DNA of 64,000 nucleotides, taken from NCBI RefSeq assembly GCF_030518235.1, contig NZ_JAULSA010000002.1:496001-560000 (forward strand), written 5' to 3'. Source of the DNA: Saccharibacillus sp. CPCC 101409. GTDB lineage: Bacteria > Bacillota > Bacilli > Paenibacillales > Paenibacillaceae. The number at the start of each line of letters is the position of its first letter. Position 1 is the first letter of the stretch. Positions 17,882 to 26,668 of this stretch are shown here, one piece after another. A program made the translations under genes and the position numbers. The notes under the pieces are model-generated. The model worked only from the letters and a program-made list of their open reading frames with translations, did no database searches and had not been told where the DNA came from.

Positions 17882-18958
17882 CTGAAACCTCTCATAAGCG
17901 CGATTGTGCCGGTATTTAATATCGAAGATTTCCTGGAGAGATGTCTGGACAGCTTATCGGCCCAAACGCTGAAAGAGATCGAGATTATTATCGTGGACGA
18001 CGGCTCGACCGATCGTTCTCCGGAAATTATTTCGGCCTATGCCGCGCGCGACGCGAGAATCGTACCGATTCGTCAGGAGAACCGGGGGCTCAGCGGAGCG
18101 CGCAATACCGGACTGGATGCCGCTTCGGGCAAATTTGTGGCATTTATCGATTCGGACGACTGGATCGAGAACGAAATGTTTGAGAAAATGGTGAACAAAG
18201 CCGAGCGCGACTCGGCGGATTTGTGCGCCTGCGACTTTACGCTGGCTTACCCGGAAGGCCGGTTCGTGCGCGGAATGCTTGAACTGCGGGACGAGAAGCT
18301 GGAGATCGGCAGCTATGGTCTCGACCGCTTCTGGAACGGCAAAAAGTATTCGGTCGTCGTCTGGAACAAGATTTACCGCAGGGCGATTATTGAAAAACAC
18401 GGTCTGCGGTTCGAGTCGAATCGCAACGTGTTCAGCGAAGACGTTTTGTTCAATCTGTGCTTTTTGAAACATGTCGCGGTCTGCTCTTCGGTACAGGGGT
18501 CTTATTATTACTATTTCCAGCGCGAAAATTCGTTGATGAACAGTCCGAAGCCGGATTATTTGAAAAGAGAACTTTTCCTCGTAGACCGCTTTCGCGAATA
18601 TTACGCAGACTACGAAGATCGCGCGGTCTATGACAATCTGATGACGAGACTGTTCTTCGAGCGGATCCAAAACGCCTGCCTGCACAATTTGTCTGTAGGG
18701 CTGGGCCGCCGCTTCGTTCGTTCGGAACTGGAAACCGCGGGGCGTCATCCGCTGTTCGGAAGCTGCATGAGCAAAGCGGCGCGCGATCGCGAAATCTGGA
18801 TGCCGATGCGCATATTGGCCCGAATCTGCCGGCGGCGGCTGTACGGTTCGGCGGCTGTTTATCTGCGGATCCTGCTGCTGCTTTCGAATATGAGAAAAAG
18901 AAAACGTGAACGGGCCCGCAGCGCGATTGCCAAGTCTCCGCAGGCTCGAATCATTTAA
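17882..18958 (+). CDS. Family 2 glycosyltransferase
   Basis: About 358 aa. The GT-A core is clear: ISAIVPVFNIEDFLERCL, the UDP-binding IIIVDDGSTDRS, GLSGARNTGLDAA and the metal-binding FIDSDDW. The first methionine-type start (GTG at 17906) would cut off the first beta strand. Starting at CTG 17882, 8 nt after AAGGAGG, restores the family N-terminus KPLISAIVPVFN, so a CTG start is proposed. It probably adds a sugar during capsule or exopolysaccharide synthesis, as the first gene of a three-gene cluster. The C-terminal tail is Arg/Lys rich. Confidence 0.85.
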   Translation: MKPLISAIVPVFNIEDFLERCLDSLSAQTLKEIEIIIVDDGSTDRSPEIISAYAARDARIVPIRQENRGLSGARNTGLDAASGKFVAFIDSDDWIENEMFEKMVNKAERDSADLCACDFTLAYPEGRFVRGMLELRDEKLEIGSYGLDRFWNGKKYSVVVWNKIYRRAIIEKHGLRFESNRNVFSEDVLFNLCFLKHVAVCSSVQGSYYYYFQRENSLMNSPKPDYLKRELFLVDRFREYYADYEDRAVYDNLMTRLFFERIQNACLHNLSVGLGRRFVRSELETAGRHPLFGSCMSKAARDREIWMPMRILARICRRRLYGSAAVYLRILLLLSNMRKRKRERARSAIAKSPQARII

Positions 18959-18974
18959 TTAGGGAGGAATGCAG

Positions 18975-19760
18975 GTGGAACAGGAACACATCCCCAAAAT
19001 CATTCATTACTGCTGGTTCGGGCGCGGGGAGCTGCCGGAACTTGCCGTAAAATGTATCGAAAGTTGGAAAACGTATCTGCCGGATTACAAAATCGTTCGC
19101 TGGGACGAGGACAGCTTCGATATCGAATCCAACCTGTTTGTGCGTCAAGCGTACAAAGCGCGAAAATTTGCGTTCGTCAGCGATTACGTTCGTTTATATG
19201 CGCTGTATACGCAGGGCGGAATTTATATGGATACCGATCTGCAGGTGCTTAAATCGCTCGATCCTTTTCTGCATCACGAGGCGTTTTCCGGCTTCGAGAC
19301 GCCCAAAACGATTCCGACCGCGGTGATGGGGGCCAAAGCGGGCAGTCCCGTCATGCATGCGTTTCTCGATTACTATACGGACCGCTCTTTTATCAAACCG
19401 GACGGGAATATGGATATTACGACGAACGTGAAAATTATTACCGAATACTGCTTGTCCAGAGGATTCGAGCCGAACAATGAGTATCAGGTGTTCGAAGGTT
19501 TTGCCCTTTATCCCAAAAATGTATTCAGCCCGATGGATTGGAATCCCGACAAGGAAAAGATCGCCGATAAACCCATTCCCGAGGAAAGCTATACCGTGCA
19601 CCACTTTGCCGGCTCCTGGCTGAGCGAAAAAGATATTCGGCGCAGCAAAAGTCTGCTCTGGCGAAAATTCGGCCGTCAAATCGGTTTTGCGCTCCGGATG
19701 ACGCGAGCCGTGGTGGGAGACAAAGCATACGCCAAAATCAAACAAAAATACGGAAGCTGA
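18975..19760 (+). CDS. GT32-type glycosyltransferase (capsular polysaccharide)
   Basis: About 261 aa. Seen: IPKIIHYCWFGRG, RFVSDYVRLYALY-like (KFAFVSDYVRLYALYTQGG) and the metal-binding DXD motif in MDTDLQVL, the hallmark of the GT32 family (Och1-like and capsule enzymes). GTG at 18975 is chosen because GGGAGGA lies 6-7 nt upstream; an ATG at 18969 would touch the Shine-Dalgarno. It sits 16 nt after the GT2 gene and before the flippase, so it probably acts on the same repeat unit. Donor and acceptor are unknown. Confidence 0.85.
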   Translation: MEQEHIPKIIHYCWFGRGELPELAVKCIESWKTYLPDYKIVRWDEDSFDIESNLFVRQAYKARKFAFVSDYVRLYALYTQGGIYMDTDLQVLKSLDPFLHHEAFSGFETPKTIPTAVMGAKAGSPVMHAFLDYYTDRSFIKPDGNMDITTNVKIITEYCLSRGFEPNNEYQVFEGFALYPKNVFSPMDWNPDKEKIADKPIPEESYTVHHFAGSWLSEKDIRRSKSLLWRKFGRQIGFALRMTRAVVGDKAYAKIKQKYGS

Positions 19761-19796
19761 CAGGATCCGTCCCAGCCGAAAGGAAATGGAAAAGCC

Positions 19797-21302
19797 GTGA
19801 GAACCAAACGCGCCATATACAATACCCTGACTGCCCTTTTGATGCAGCTGATCAATTTCGGAGCGGGACTGATTATTCCCCGCCTGATTATCGAAAGTTA
19901 CGGATCGAACGTCAACGGGCTGGTCGTCTCGATCGTGCAATTTATCGGATACTTGTATCTGATCGAGGTCGGCATCTCGGGCGCGCTGACGTTTTCGCTT
20001 TATAAACCTTTGGCGGAAGGCGATACGGCTGCGGTAAACCGCATACTGACCGCCGCCAAAAATACGTATCGCCAGATCGGGTTATACGCCTCCGGAATCG
20101 TGCTGATTATGATGTTCGTATATCCGCTGTTCGTGATCGGCGAGCAAATTACATACTTTGAAGTCGCGGCTCTGGTCGCCGCTGTCGGAAGCGCCAGCCT
20201 GCTGAATTATTTTACGATAGCCAAGTACAACGCGCTGCTTGTCGCTTCGCAGTCCAATTACGTGCTTTCGATATTCCGCATCGTTTACTTGATCGCCAAT
20301 ACGCTGATTATTGTCGGCATGGTGCATGCGGGAGCCCATTTTGCGCTGGTATATACAGCCGCGCTCGGAGCGCAGCTGCTGCAGGCGATAGGGATCATCC
20401 TGTACGCCAAACGCAAATATCCGGACGCCCGTTTCGATGCCGAGCCGGATACAAGCGCGCTGGCCAACCGAAACAATGTACTCGTGCATGAGCTGTCGCG
20501 CATGGCCGTTTTCGGTTCTCCGGTTATTCTGCTCACCTTGTTTGCCACATTGACCGACGTCAGTATTTATTCGGTCTACGCGCTCGTATTCACCGGCATA
20601 AACATGATTATCGGGGTATTCAACAACGGTCTTACGGCCGGCTTCGGCCAGCTTTTTACGCAAAAAGAAATGCGGAGCAACCTGCAAGTTTCGTATTCGC
20701 AGTATGAGCTTCTGTTCTATATGATCCTGGCATTCGTATATTCATGCGCCTGGATTCTGGGGCTGCCGTTTGTTCATGTCTATACGGACGGAATCAGCAC
20801 CACCCGTTACGAAGACGGCATCGTTCTGCTGCTGTTCGTGGTAATCGGCGTGCTGGAGAACTGGAAAATTCCTCAATCCACGCTTATCATCGCGGCCGGG
20901 CACTTCAAAGAAACCCGTCATCGCGCTATTATCGAAGCCGTGATTGTACTGATTGCTTCGACGATCCTGGTGTTTCCGCTGGGACTTAAAGGCGTACTGA
21001 TCGGCAGTTCGCTCGGTCTGGCTTATCGGGCGATCGATCTGCTGTATGCGCACAAATTGATCGGAATCTCTTTTACGCCCACTCTGCTGCGGTTGATTCG
21101 CGTGTTCGTGACGGGGGCGATTATTATTGCGCCGTTCGAGACCGTCTTCGATCTGCATGCGACAGGCATGTGGAGCTGGGTCGTTCAGGCGATCGGCGTT
21201 GCGCTCTGGGCCGGCTTCGTGATTCTGATTGCCAATTTACTGTTGGAACGCAAAGCGCTCGCAGCCGTGCTGTCGCGCGTAACCCGAGTATTCAAGCGTT
21301 GA
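19797..21302 (+). CDS. Polysaccharide flippase (Wzx/MATE-like)
   Basis: 501 aa with about 12-14 hydrophobic segments; it begins RTKRAIYNTLTALLMQLINFG, typical of the polysaccharide transporter family that flips lipid-linked repeat units across the membrane. It starts with GTG behind AAAGGAAA. It is the last gene of the cluster; a terminator follows. No polymerase (Wzy) or priming enzyme is visible in the window, so the rest of the pathway must lie elsewhere. Confidence 0.85.
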   Translation: MRTKRAIYNTLTALLMQLINFGAGLIIPRLIIESYGSNVNGLVVSIVQFIGYLYLIEVGISGALTFSLYKPLAEGDTAAVNRILTAAKNTYRQIGLYASGIVLIMMFVYPLFVIGEQITYFEVAALVAAVGSASLLNYFTIAKYNALLVASQSNYVLSIFRIVYLIANTLIIVGMVHAGAHFALVYTAALGAQLLQAIGIILYAKRKYPDARFDAEPDTSALANRNNVLVHELSRMAVFGSPVILLTLFATLTDVSIYSVYALVFTGINMIIGVFNNGLTAGFGQLFTQKEMRSNLQVSYSQYELLFYMILAFVYSCAWILGLPFVHVYTDGISTTRYEDGIVLLLFVVIGVLENWKIPQSTLIIAAGHFKETRHRAIIEAVIVLIASTILVFPLGLKGVLIGSSLGLAYRAIDLLYAHKLIGISFTPTLLRLIRVFVTGAIIIAPFETVFDLHATGMWSWVVQAIGVALWAGFVILIANLLLERKALAAVLSRVTRVFKR

Positions 21303-21313
21303 AGATGACGACA

Positions 21314-21352
21314 AACAGCCCGGATTCCGTCAGAGGAATCCAGGCTGTTTTG
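21314..21352. terminator. Terminator between flippase and YtxH-like gene
   Basis: AACAGCC-C-GGATTCC pairs with GGAATCC-A-GGCTGTT, with TTTT after it on the + strand and A-rich sequence before it. It can serve both converging genes. Confidence 0.8.
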
Positions 21353-21425
21353 GATTTTGCTTTTCGCTGCCGGGCGCGGTTTGCTGTTCTTTCTAACGCG
21401 GTTGCGTCAAGCTAAAGAGGAGGAA

Positions 21426-22085
21426 TCAGGCTCCCGTGGTGGACGTATTCGCAATCCGCTGCTGCGCATTTTTGACCACGGCCGCCGTTTGTTCGGTCTG
21501 GGCTTTGAGCTTGTTGATATCGTCCTGGAGCTGCGTGTCGTTCTCCTGCTCGCGCTGGAACTTCTCCAGTTCGACTTTGAGCTGGTTGATCGCGGCTTCG
21601 ATCTCGACTTTCCATTCCTGGGCGACTTCGGCGACTTCTTTGCCGAAAGCGATCAGTTCTTTGCCTTTTTCGGCTGCGATCTGGCCTTTTTCCTTGAGCG
21701 TTACGATGGCGCTTTGACCTTTGTTCTTGGCCGTTTCGAACGTCTCCTGGCTTTTTTCCTTAATCGTGACGGCGGTGCCGACGCTTTTGTCTTTGATCAG
21801 AAGCGCGGTATCCACGCTTTTGTCTTTCAGATCGATCGCGGCGGCGACGCCGCGGTCTTTGAGTTCAAGACTTTTGTCTTTGATTCCGAGCGCGACTTCT
21901 ACGCCTTTGTCCTTGAGTTCGATCCCTTTGTCTTTCAACTCGATGCCTTTGGCCTTGTAGTCGATCGCGGCCAGATCGCGGCGCGTTTCGGCTCCCGCTT
22001 TCGGCGCAAGCAGCAGAGCTGCGGCGCCTCCCACCGCGGCACCCGCCGCAAGTCCGGCAATAAATTTTACTGTTTGATTCGCCAT
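21426..22085 (-). CDS. YtxH-like protein with amphipathic 7/11-residue repeats
   Basis: 219 aa. The N-terminus (FIAGLAAGAAVGGAAALLLAPKAG) is the Gly/Ala-rich membrane segment of YtxH-type stress proteins. From about 45 to 145 it consists of repeats starting K-D-K-S/G, first 7 residues long (KDKGIEL), then 11 (KDKSVDTALLI, KDKSVGTAVTI). Such 11-mers form long amphipathic helices, as in LEA proteins. The C-terminus is Gln/Glu rich and probably coiled coil. GGAGGCC precedes the ATG. It is likely a membrane-linked stress or surface-binding protein. Confidence 0.7.
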   Translation of the reverse strand: MANQTVKFIAGLAAGAAVGGAAALLLAPKAGAETRRDLAAIDYKAKGIELKDKGIELKDKGVEVALGIKDKSLELKDRGVAAAIDLKDKSVDTALLIKDKSVGTAVTIKEKSQETFETAKNKGQSAIVTLKEKGQIAAEKGKELIAFGKEVAEVAQEWKVEIEAAINQLKVELEKFQREQENDTQLQDDINKLKAQTEQTAAVVKNAQQRIANTSTTGA

Positions 22086-22167
22086 ATGTAGGCCTCCTGT
22101 CTGAAAGGTTCTCTTCTAGTATTACCCTCATCGGCGGTTCTGAATAGAGTCAGCCAGCAGTTTGTAC

Positions 22168-22202
22168 AAAAAAAGACACCCCGGCCGCCGATAGGGCGGC
22201 CG
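22168..22202 (-). terminator. Rho-independent terminator (minus strand) of the small YtxH-like gene
   Basis: CGGCCGCC/GGCGGCCG stem (22182-22202) with seven A residues on + (T on -) at 22168-22174. Confidence 0.8.
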
Positions 22203-22289
22203 AAGTGCCGGCTGATACGGAGTAAACGGACGATCTCTGTCAAGCGGAAGCCGATGATCCTTACGCTTTCGGCGATCCCGGAACGGCGC

Positions 22290-22616
22290 TTATTCCGGCT
22301 TGTCCCCGGGTTTATCCTGGGCTTCGGCGGAGTCCGACGATTCTTCAGGCGAAGAACCGGTCTCGGGCTCCGTTTCCAGTGTTTCGATCGCTTCTTTCCA
22401 ATCCTCTTCATGGGTGATCTCTTTGCCCAGCGCGATCAAATCGAGCGTTCTCTCGACCGTCTCGTGACCGAGATCTTTCGTTTGATCGGCCAGCTTGCGC
22501 ATGCCGCGTCTTGCGCCGGCGCCCTGGGCGGAAGTCAGGAACCAGGCGGCTACTCCCGCTCCGGCCAGTGTCCCGGCTACAATACGTCCCACGCGCTTCA
22601 TCGTCACTTCGTCCAT
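22290..22616 (-). CDS. Small YtxH-like membrane-anchored protein
   Basis: 108 aa. One N-terminal hydrophobic segment (RIVAGTLAGAGVAAWFLT), then a basic stretch and an acidic Glu/Asp/Ser-rich tail. It resembles short general-stress proteins of the YtxH/DUF948 neighbourhood. The start at 22616 is supported by GAGGAGCTGA upstream; an ATG four codons in is possible. It is in the same direction as the larger YtxH-like gene but separated by a terminator. Function is not known. Confidence 0.65.
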   Translation of the reverse strand: MDEVTMKRVGRIVAGTLAGAGVAAWFLTSAQGAGARRGMRKLADQTKDLGHETVERTLDLIALGKEITHEEDWKEAIETLETEPETGSSPEESSDSAEAQDKPGDKPE

Positions 22617-22676
22617 CGGATCAGCTCCTCGTCGAATCCAGCAATTGACCTTCTTCTCTTCATTAACCCCGTTCGG

Positions 22677-24389
22677 TCAGCTGCCAAACTGCGCTTCGTG
22701 CAGACGGCTGTAAACGCCGCCCGACGCGACGAGTTCGTCGTGGCGGCCCTGCTCGGCAATGCCGTCTTTGTTCACGACGATGATCCGATCCGCATTGCGG
22801 ATCGTCGCCAGACGGTGAGCGATTACAAGCGTCGTACGGCCCACGGACAGTTCGGCGAGCGATTTCTGGATCGCCAGTTCCGTTTCGGTGTCGAGCGCCG
22901 AGGTCGCTTCGTCGAGAATCAGGATCGGCGGATTCTTGAGGAACATGCGCGCGATCGCCATCCGCTGCTTCTGGCCGCCGGACAGCTTTACGCCGCGCTC
23001 GCCGATAATCGTATCCATGCCTTCCGGCATCTGGCGGATGACGTCGGCCATATGGGCGCGCTCCGCGGCGTTCCAGATCTCTTCAAGCGAAGCGTCGAGC
23101 TTGCCGTATGCGATATTTTCGCGAATCGAGCCGGAGAACAAGAACACGTCCTGCTGCACGATCCCGATCTGCTTGCGCAGCGATTCCAGCTTCATATCGC
23201 GGATATCGAGGCCGTCCACGCTGATCGAGCCGGACTTTACGTCGTAGAAGCGCGGCAGCAGGCTGCAGATCGTCGTTTTGCCGGCGCCGGACGGGCCGAC
23301 AAAAGCGACGGTCTCGCCCGGATGCACCTGGAGGCTGATGTCTTCGAGCACCGGCCGTTCGTTCTCGTAACCGAACGAGACGTTGTCGAAATGGATCTCG
23401 CCTTTGAGCGAGTCGACGGCTTTGGCATTCGGCGCGTCCTGAATATCCGGCTCGGTATCCATGATTTCCAGATAGCGCCTGAAGCCGGCAATGCCTTTCG
23501 GATAACTTTCGATAACCGCGTTGATCTTCTCGATCGGACGGAAAAAGACGTTCGCCAGCAGTTGGAAAGCGACGAATTCGCCGATCAGGATCTCGCCGCG
23601 GATAAAGTACCAGGCTCCGAACACGAGCACAAGCACGCTGATCAACCGCATCATCATATAGTTGACCGACATGCTGCCGGCCATCGTTTTATAAGCGAGC
23701 AGCTTCGTTTTGCGGAATTCCTGGTTCTCGACATCGAACAGTTCGCGCTCGTGCGCTTCGTTGGCGAACGACTGCACGACGCGAATGCCGCCGATATTGT
23801 CTTCGATCCGCGCATTGAAGTTGCCGACGTTGCCGAACAGGCGGCTGTACGTGCGCGTCATGCGGCGGCCGAAGAAGATAATCATCCAGGCCATAACCGG
23901 AACCACGATAAACGTGATGATCGCAAGCTCCGGACTGATATTGTACATCAGGATAAACGAGCCGATCAGCGTCATGACGGCGATAAACACATCTTCCGGC
24001 CCGTGGTGCGCCAGTTCGCCGATATCGTTCAAGTCGTTTGTGATGCGGCCGATCAGATGACCGGTTTTATGATTGTCAAAAAACCGGAACGACAGCTTCT
24101 GGATCTTGCCGAACAGATTTCTGCGCATATCAGTCTCGATATTGACGCCCAGCATATGTCCCCAGTACGTTACGATGTACTGCATGGCCGTATTCAGCGC
24201 GTAGATCGCCAGCAGCGCCGCGCAGGCGGCGATAATCAGTCCCCAGTTTCCGCCGGGAAGCAGGTCGTCGATAAAAACGTTGACCGCCAGCGGGAAGGTC
24301 AGCTCGAGCAGGCCGGCGAAAACGGCGCAGCAGAAGTCGAGCGCGAACAATCCTTTATACGGGCGGTAAAATTCGAAGAAACGTTTCAA
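22677..24389 (-). CDS. ABC exporter half-transporter (membrane and ATPase fused)
   Basis: 570 aa. An N-terminal six-helix ABC membrane domain (about 15-310) is followed by the ATPase: Walker A GPSGAGKTT, signature LSGGQKQR, Walker B ILILDEATSALD and switch His in VIAHRLATI. It belongs to the lipid/drug/peptide exporter class (MsbA/BmrA/YfiC type). The annotated TTG at 24389 lies 15 nt from AGAGGG, rather far. An in-frame ATT at 24398, 6 nt from it, could be the real start. A Fur-like box overlaps its promoter, suggesting iron control. It is probably homodimeric, as no partner gene is adjacent. Confidence 0.88.
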   Translation of the reverse strand: MKRFFEFYRPYKGLFALDFCCAVFAGLLELTFPLAVNVFIDDLLPGGNWGLIIAACAALLAIYALNTAMQYIVTYWGHMLGVNIETDMRRNLFGKIQKLSFRFFDNHKTGHLIGRITNDLNDIGELAHHGPEDVFIAVMTLIGSFILMYNISPELAIITFIVVPVMAWMIIFFGRRMTRTYSRLFGNVGNFNARIEDNIGGIRVVQSFANEAHERELFDVENQEFRKTKLLAYKTMAGSMSVNYMMMRLISVLVLVFGAWYFIRGEILIGEFVAFQLLANVFFRPIEKINAVIESYPKGIAGFRRYLEIMDTEPDIQDAPNAKAVDSLKGEIHFDNVSFGYENERPVLEDISLQVHPGETVAFVGPSGAGKTTICSLLPRFYDVKSGSISVDGLDIRDMKLESLRKQIGIVQQDVFLFSGSIRENIAYGKLDASLEEIWNAAERAHMADVIRQMPEGMDTIIGERGVKLSGGQKQRMAIARMFLKNPPILILDEATSALDTETELAIQKSLAELSVGRTTLVIAHRLATIRNADRIIVVNKDGIAEQGRHDELVASGGVYSRLHEAQFGS

Positions 24390-24466
24390 AATGTTAATGC
24401 CAATCCCTCTTTTCTATCTGCTTGTATCCCTATGTAAGACGGCCGGCCGCCGAATCCGGGCCTCAT

Positions 24467-24511
24467 TGAGAATCATTCTCTATGATAGCTTGAAAGAGTG
24501 GAGAAGGGCAA
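24467..24511 (-). promoter_or_regulatory. Promoter with Fur-like box before the ABC exporter
   Basis: On the minus strand: TTGCCC (24506-24511 on +), an 18-bp spacer and TATCAT (24482-24487). Immediately downstream is a 7-1-7 inverted repeat, TGAGAAT-C-ATTCTCT (24467-24481), close to the Fur pattern TGATAATnATTATCA. A repressor bound here would block RNA polymerase. Confidence 0.55.
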
Positions 24512-24512
24512 G

Positions 24513-24552
24513 AAATAAAAAGAAAAAGACTCCCTTTTTCAGCAGGAGTCTT
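24513..24552 (-). terminator. Terminator of the AlaX-like gene (minus strand)
   Basis: AAGACTCC (24526-24533) pairs with GGAGTCTT (24545-24552); A-rich on + at 24513-24527, which is T-rich on the transcribed minus strand. Confidence 0.82.
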
Positions 24553-24579
24553 CATCAATCGATCCAAATGCCCGGAAGC

Positions 24580-25779
24580 TCAGGAACGTTCTTCGCCGCC
24601 GGAGAAGCGGTCGGTCAGCATGGCATAGAAGTCGAGCAGTTCGTCTTCGGAGCCGAAAGCGGCCTGGGCGGATTTGTCTCCGCCTCCGCCTTTGCCGCCG
24701 AATTCGGCGAGCTTTTCTTTGAGCACGCTGCCGCAGGAGAAGCCGGATTCGCCGCCGTGGGCCAGCAGCAGCTTGCGTTCCGGCACGGAAGCCAGCACGA
24801 CAGGCTTTTTGGTCCGCCCGATCAGGGAGGAAGCGAGCTGCTGAAGATCTTTGAGCATCCGGTCGCCGAACAGCTTCGCTACCGGACCGCCGGAAGTTTC
24901 CGCCTGCTGGATCAACTCGCTTGCCGTATGCTGATCCAGCAGACCCTGCAGTTCATTCAGTTCGGACTGCCTTTTCCGGTCTTCCGCTGCCCACTTGTCG
25001 ATGCGCGCGGGCAGTTCTTCTTTCGGCGTGCTGAGCCTGGACGACAGGGCGTTCAGCACTTTCGATTGTTCGCCGAATTCGCGCAGCGCCCGGAAGCCGG
25101 TCTTGAACGTGATGCGCAGCAGGCCTTTTTGCTTCTCGGATCTGAGCAGCTTCACCAGTCCCAGCTCGCCGGTCGAACGGACATGCGTGCCGCCGCAGGC
25201 ATTGTATTCGATGCCTTCGATCTCGACGATGCGGACGTCTCCCCGGACGGAAGGCGCTTTAACCAGCGGAAGCCGGGACGCTTCTTCGGGACTGACCGTA
25301 TAACTTGCGATCGGCAGACTGCGGAAGATCCGCGCGTTGACCTCATATTCCAGCTTCTCCAGCTCGATGTCCGTCCACTCCGACCGGTCCACGTCGATCG
25401 TGGCGTGGTCCTGCCCGAGATGGAAGCTGAGCGTGGGCGCTTCGAGCAGTTCCAGGGCGGTCGCCGACAGCAGATGCTGGCCGCTGTGCTGCTGCATATG
25501 ATCGAACCGCCGTTCCCAATCGATCTCGCAGGACACTTCTTCTCCGGTTTCTCCCGGCAGCCGGTCTACTTGGTGCATCACATCGCCGTTTTCCCCGATC
25601 GTATCCAGCACGCGCGCTTCGCCGATCCAGCCCGTATCGCCCGGCTGTCCGCCGCCCTCGGGGTAGAACGCCGTTTCGTCCAGCAGCACGTAAATCCCGT
25701 CTTCCCGCTGCGCGGTCTGCGAGATGCGGGCGGTCCACTCGCGCGTATAAGCGGAATCGTAATACAGTTTATGCGTCAT
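24580..25779 (-). CDS. Alanyl-tRNA editing protein (AlaX-L type, DHHA1 domain)
   Basis: About 399 aa. The zinc site of the AlaRS editing domain is complete: H98 and H102 (HSGQH), C195 and H199 (CGGTH). Another family motif, FYPEGGGQPGDTG, is near residue 40. The C-terminus is a DHHA1-like domain (GGGGDKSAQAAFG). It hydrolyses mischarged Ser-tRNA(Ala), or Gly-tRNA(Ala), in trans. The ATG at 25779 is chosen for AAAGGAG just upstream; the frame is open for a further 31 codons but lacks a Shine-Dalgarno. Single gene with its own terminator. Confidence 0.9.
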   Translation of the reverse strand: MTHKLYYDSAYTREWTARISQTAQREDGIYVLLDETAFYPEGGGQPGDTGWIGEARVLDTIGENGDVMHQVDRLPGETGEEVSCEIDWERRFDHMQQHSGQHLLSATALELLEAPTLSFHLGQDHATIDVDRSEWTDIELEKLEYEVNARIFRSLPIASYTVSPEEASRLPLVKAPSVRGDVRIVEIEGIEYNACGGTHVRSTGELGLVKLLRSEKQKGLLRITFKTGFRALREFGEQSKVLNALSSRLSTPKEELPARIDKWAAEDRKRQSELNELQGLLDQHTASELIQQAETSGGPVAKLFGDRMLKDLQQLASSLIGRTKKPVVLASVPERKLLLAHGGESGFSCGSVLKEKLAEFGGKGGGGDKSAQAAFGSEDELLDFYAMLTDRFSGGEERS

Positions 25780-26035
25780 AGCGGTCTCCTTTGGTATTCC
25801 GGCGCGGCAAGCTTTGATCGGATGCCTCCTGCGCTTCGCCGCCCGGAAGGTTCTGTTTGCATCGTATCGCATATCGGAGGCGCGGGCAATCCCGCAGCGA
25901 AGGGATGTTAACCCGAACGGGCGCGGAATCGGAGGTTGTATTTTTCATGGTGATCGCACGGGCGTATAATGAAAAAGAACGGACGGCGGAAGTATGAAGA
26001 CCGGCGGGCCGAATACGGAAATGGGAGGAATCACA

Positions 26036-26602
26036 ATGTACGAAGTGGCAGTTATCGGAGCGGGACCGGCGGGGGCGAGCGCGGCGCTGTTTACCGCCAA
26101 GGCGGGCAAGCACACGCTGCTGATCGACAACGACAAAGGCATGACGAGACGCGGCTGGTACGAAAACTATTACGGCATCGAGCAGGTAGGCGGACCGGAA
26201 CTGGTGGAAACGGGGCATAAGCAGGCACAGAAATTCGGGGCCGAGCTGGTGCGCGAGCAGGCCGTTTCGATCGAACAAAGCGGCGAAGGCTTCAAGATCG
26301 ACACGGAAAGCGGCGCGTCTTACGAAGCGAAGCACGTGATCCTGGCGACCGGCGCGCTGACCGACCTGGCCGCGAAGTCCGGCGTGGAAACGACAGACGG
26401 CACCGAGCCGCGCATCAAAACGGTTGTCGCCGTCGACGCCGCGGGACGCACCAATATTGCGGGCATTTGGGCGGCCGGCACCGTCGCGGGCGTCAGCGTG
26501 CACGCGGTGATTACGGCGGGCGACGGCGCGAAAACGGCGGTCAACGTGATCAGCGAGCTGAACGGCGAACGGTATGTCGATCACGATCTGCTGCAAAAGT
26601 AA
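26036..26602 (+). CDS. Short FAD-dependent oxidoreductase (thioredoxin-reductase-like)
   Basis: 188 aa. The N-terminal FAD-binding Rossmann motif GAGPAG (8-13) and the C-terminal FAD motif (NIAGIWAAGTVAG, then AVITAGDGAKTAVNVI) are those of the thioredoxin reductase family. The protein is about 120 residues shorter than true reductases: the middle NADPH-binding domain is absent, and there is no CxxC redox pair. The start at 26036 has GGGAGGA 6-7 nt before it. It could be a flavoprotein fed by another reductase, or a stand-alone FAD-binding protein. Downstream is a good terminator. Confidence 0.8.
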   Translation: MYEVAVIGAGPAGASAALFTAKAGKHTLLIDNDKGMTRRGWYENYYGIEQVGGPELVETGHKQAQKFGAELVREQAVSIEQSGEGFKIDTESGASYEAKHVILATGALTDLAAKSGVETTDGTEPRIKTVVAVDAAGRTNIAGIWAAGTVAGVSVHAVITAGDGAKTAVNVISELNGERYVDHDLLQK

Positions 26603-26610
26603 CCGGCACA

Positions 26611-26647
26611 AAAACGGCCCGAGCCAAGCGGCGGCGGGCCGTTTTTT
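26611..26647. terminator. Bidirectional terminator between flavoprotein and SdpI-like gene
   Basis: AAAACGGCCCG (26611-26621) pairs with CGGGCCGTTTT (26635-26645), with T residues to 26647. Confidence 0.88.
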
Positions 26648-26668
26648 GTTTGGCTTATTCGTATGCGT

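Noticed and set aside
22254-24437. 727-codon + frame opposite the ABC exporter
   Set aside because: Antisense shadow; the minus strand carries all ABC motifs.
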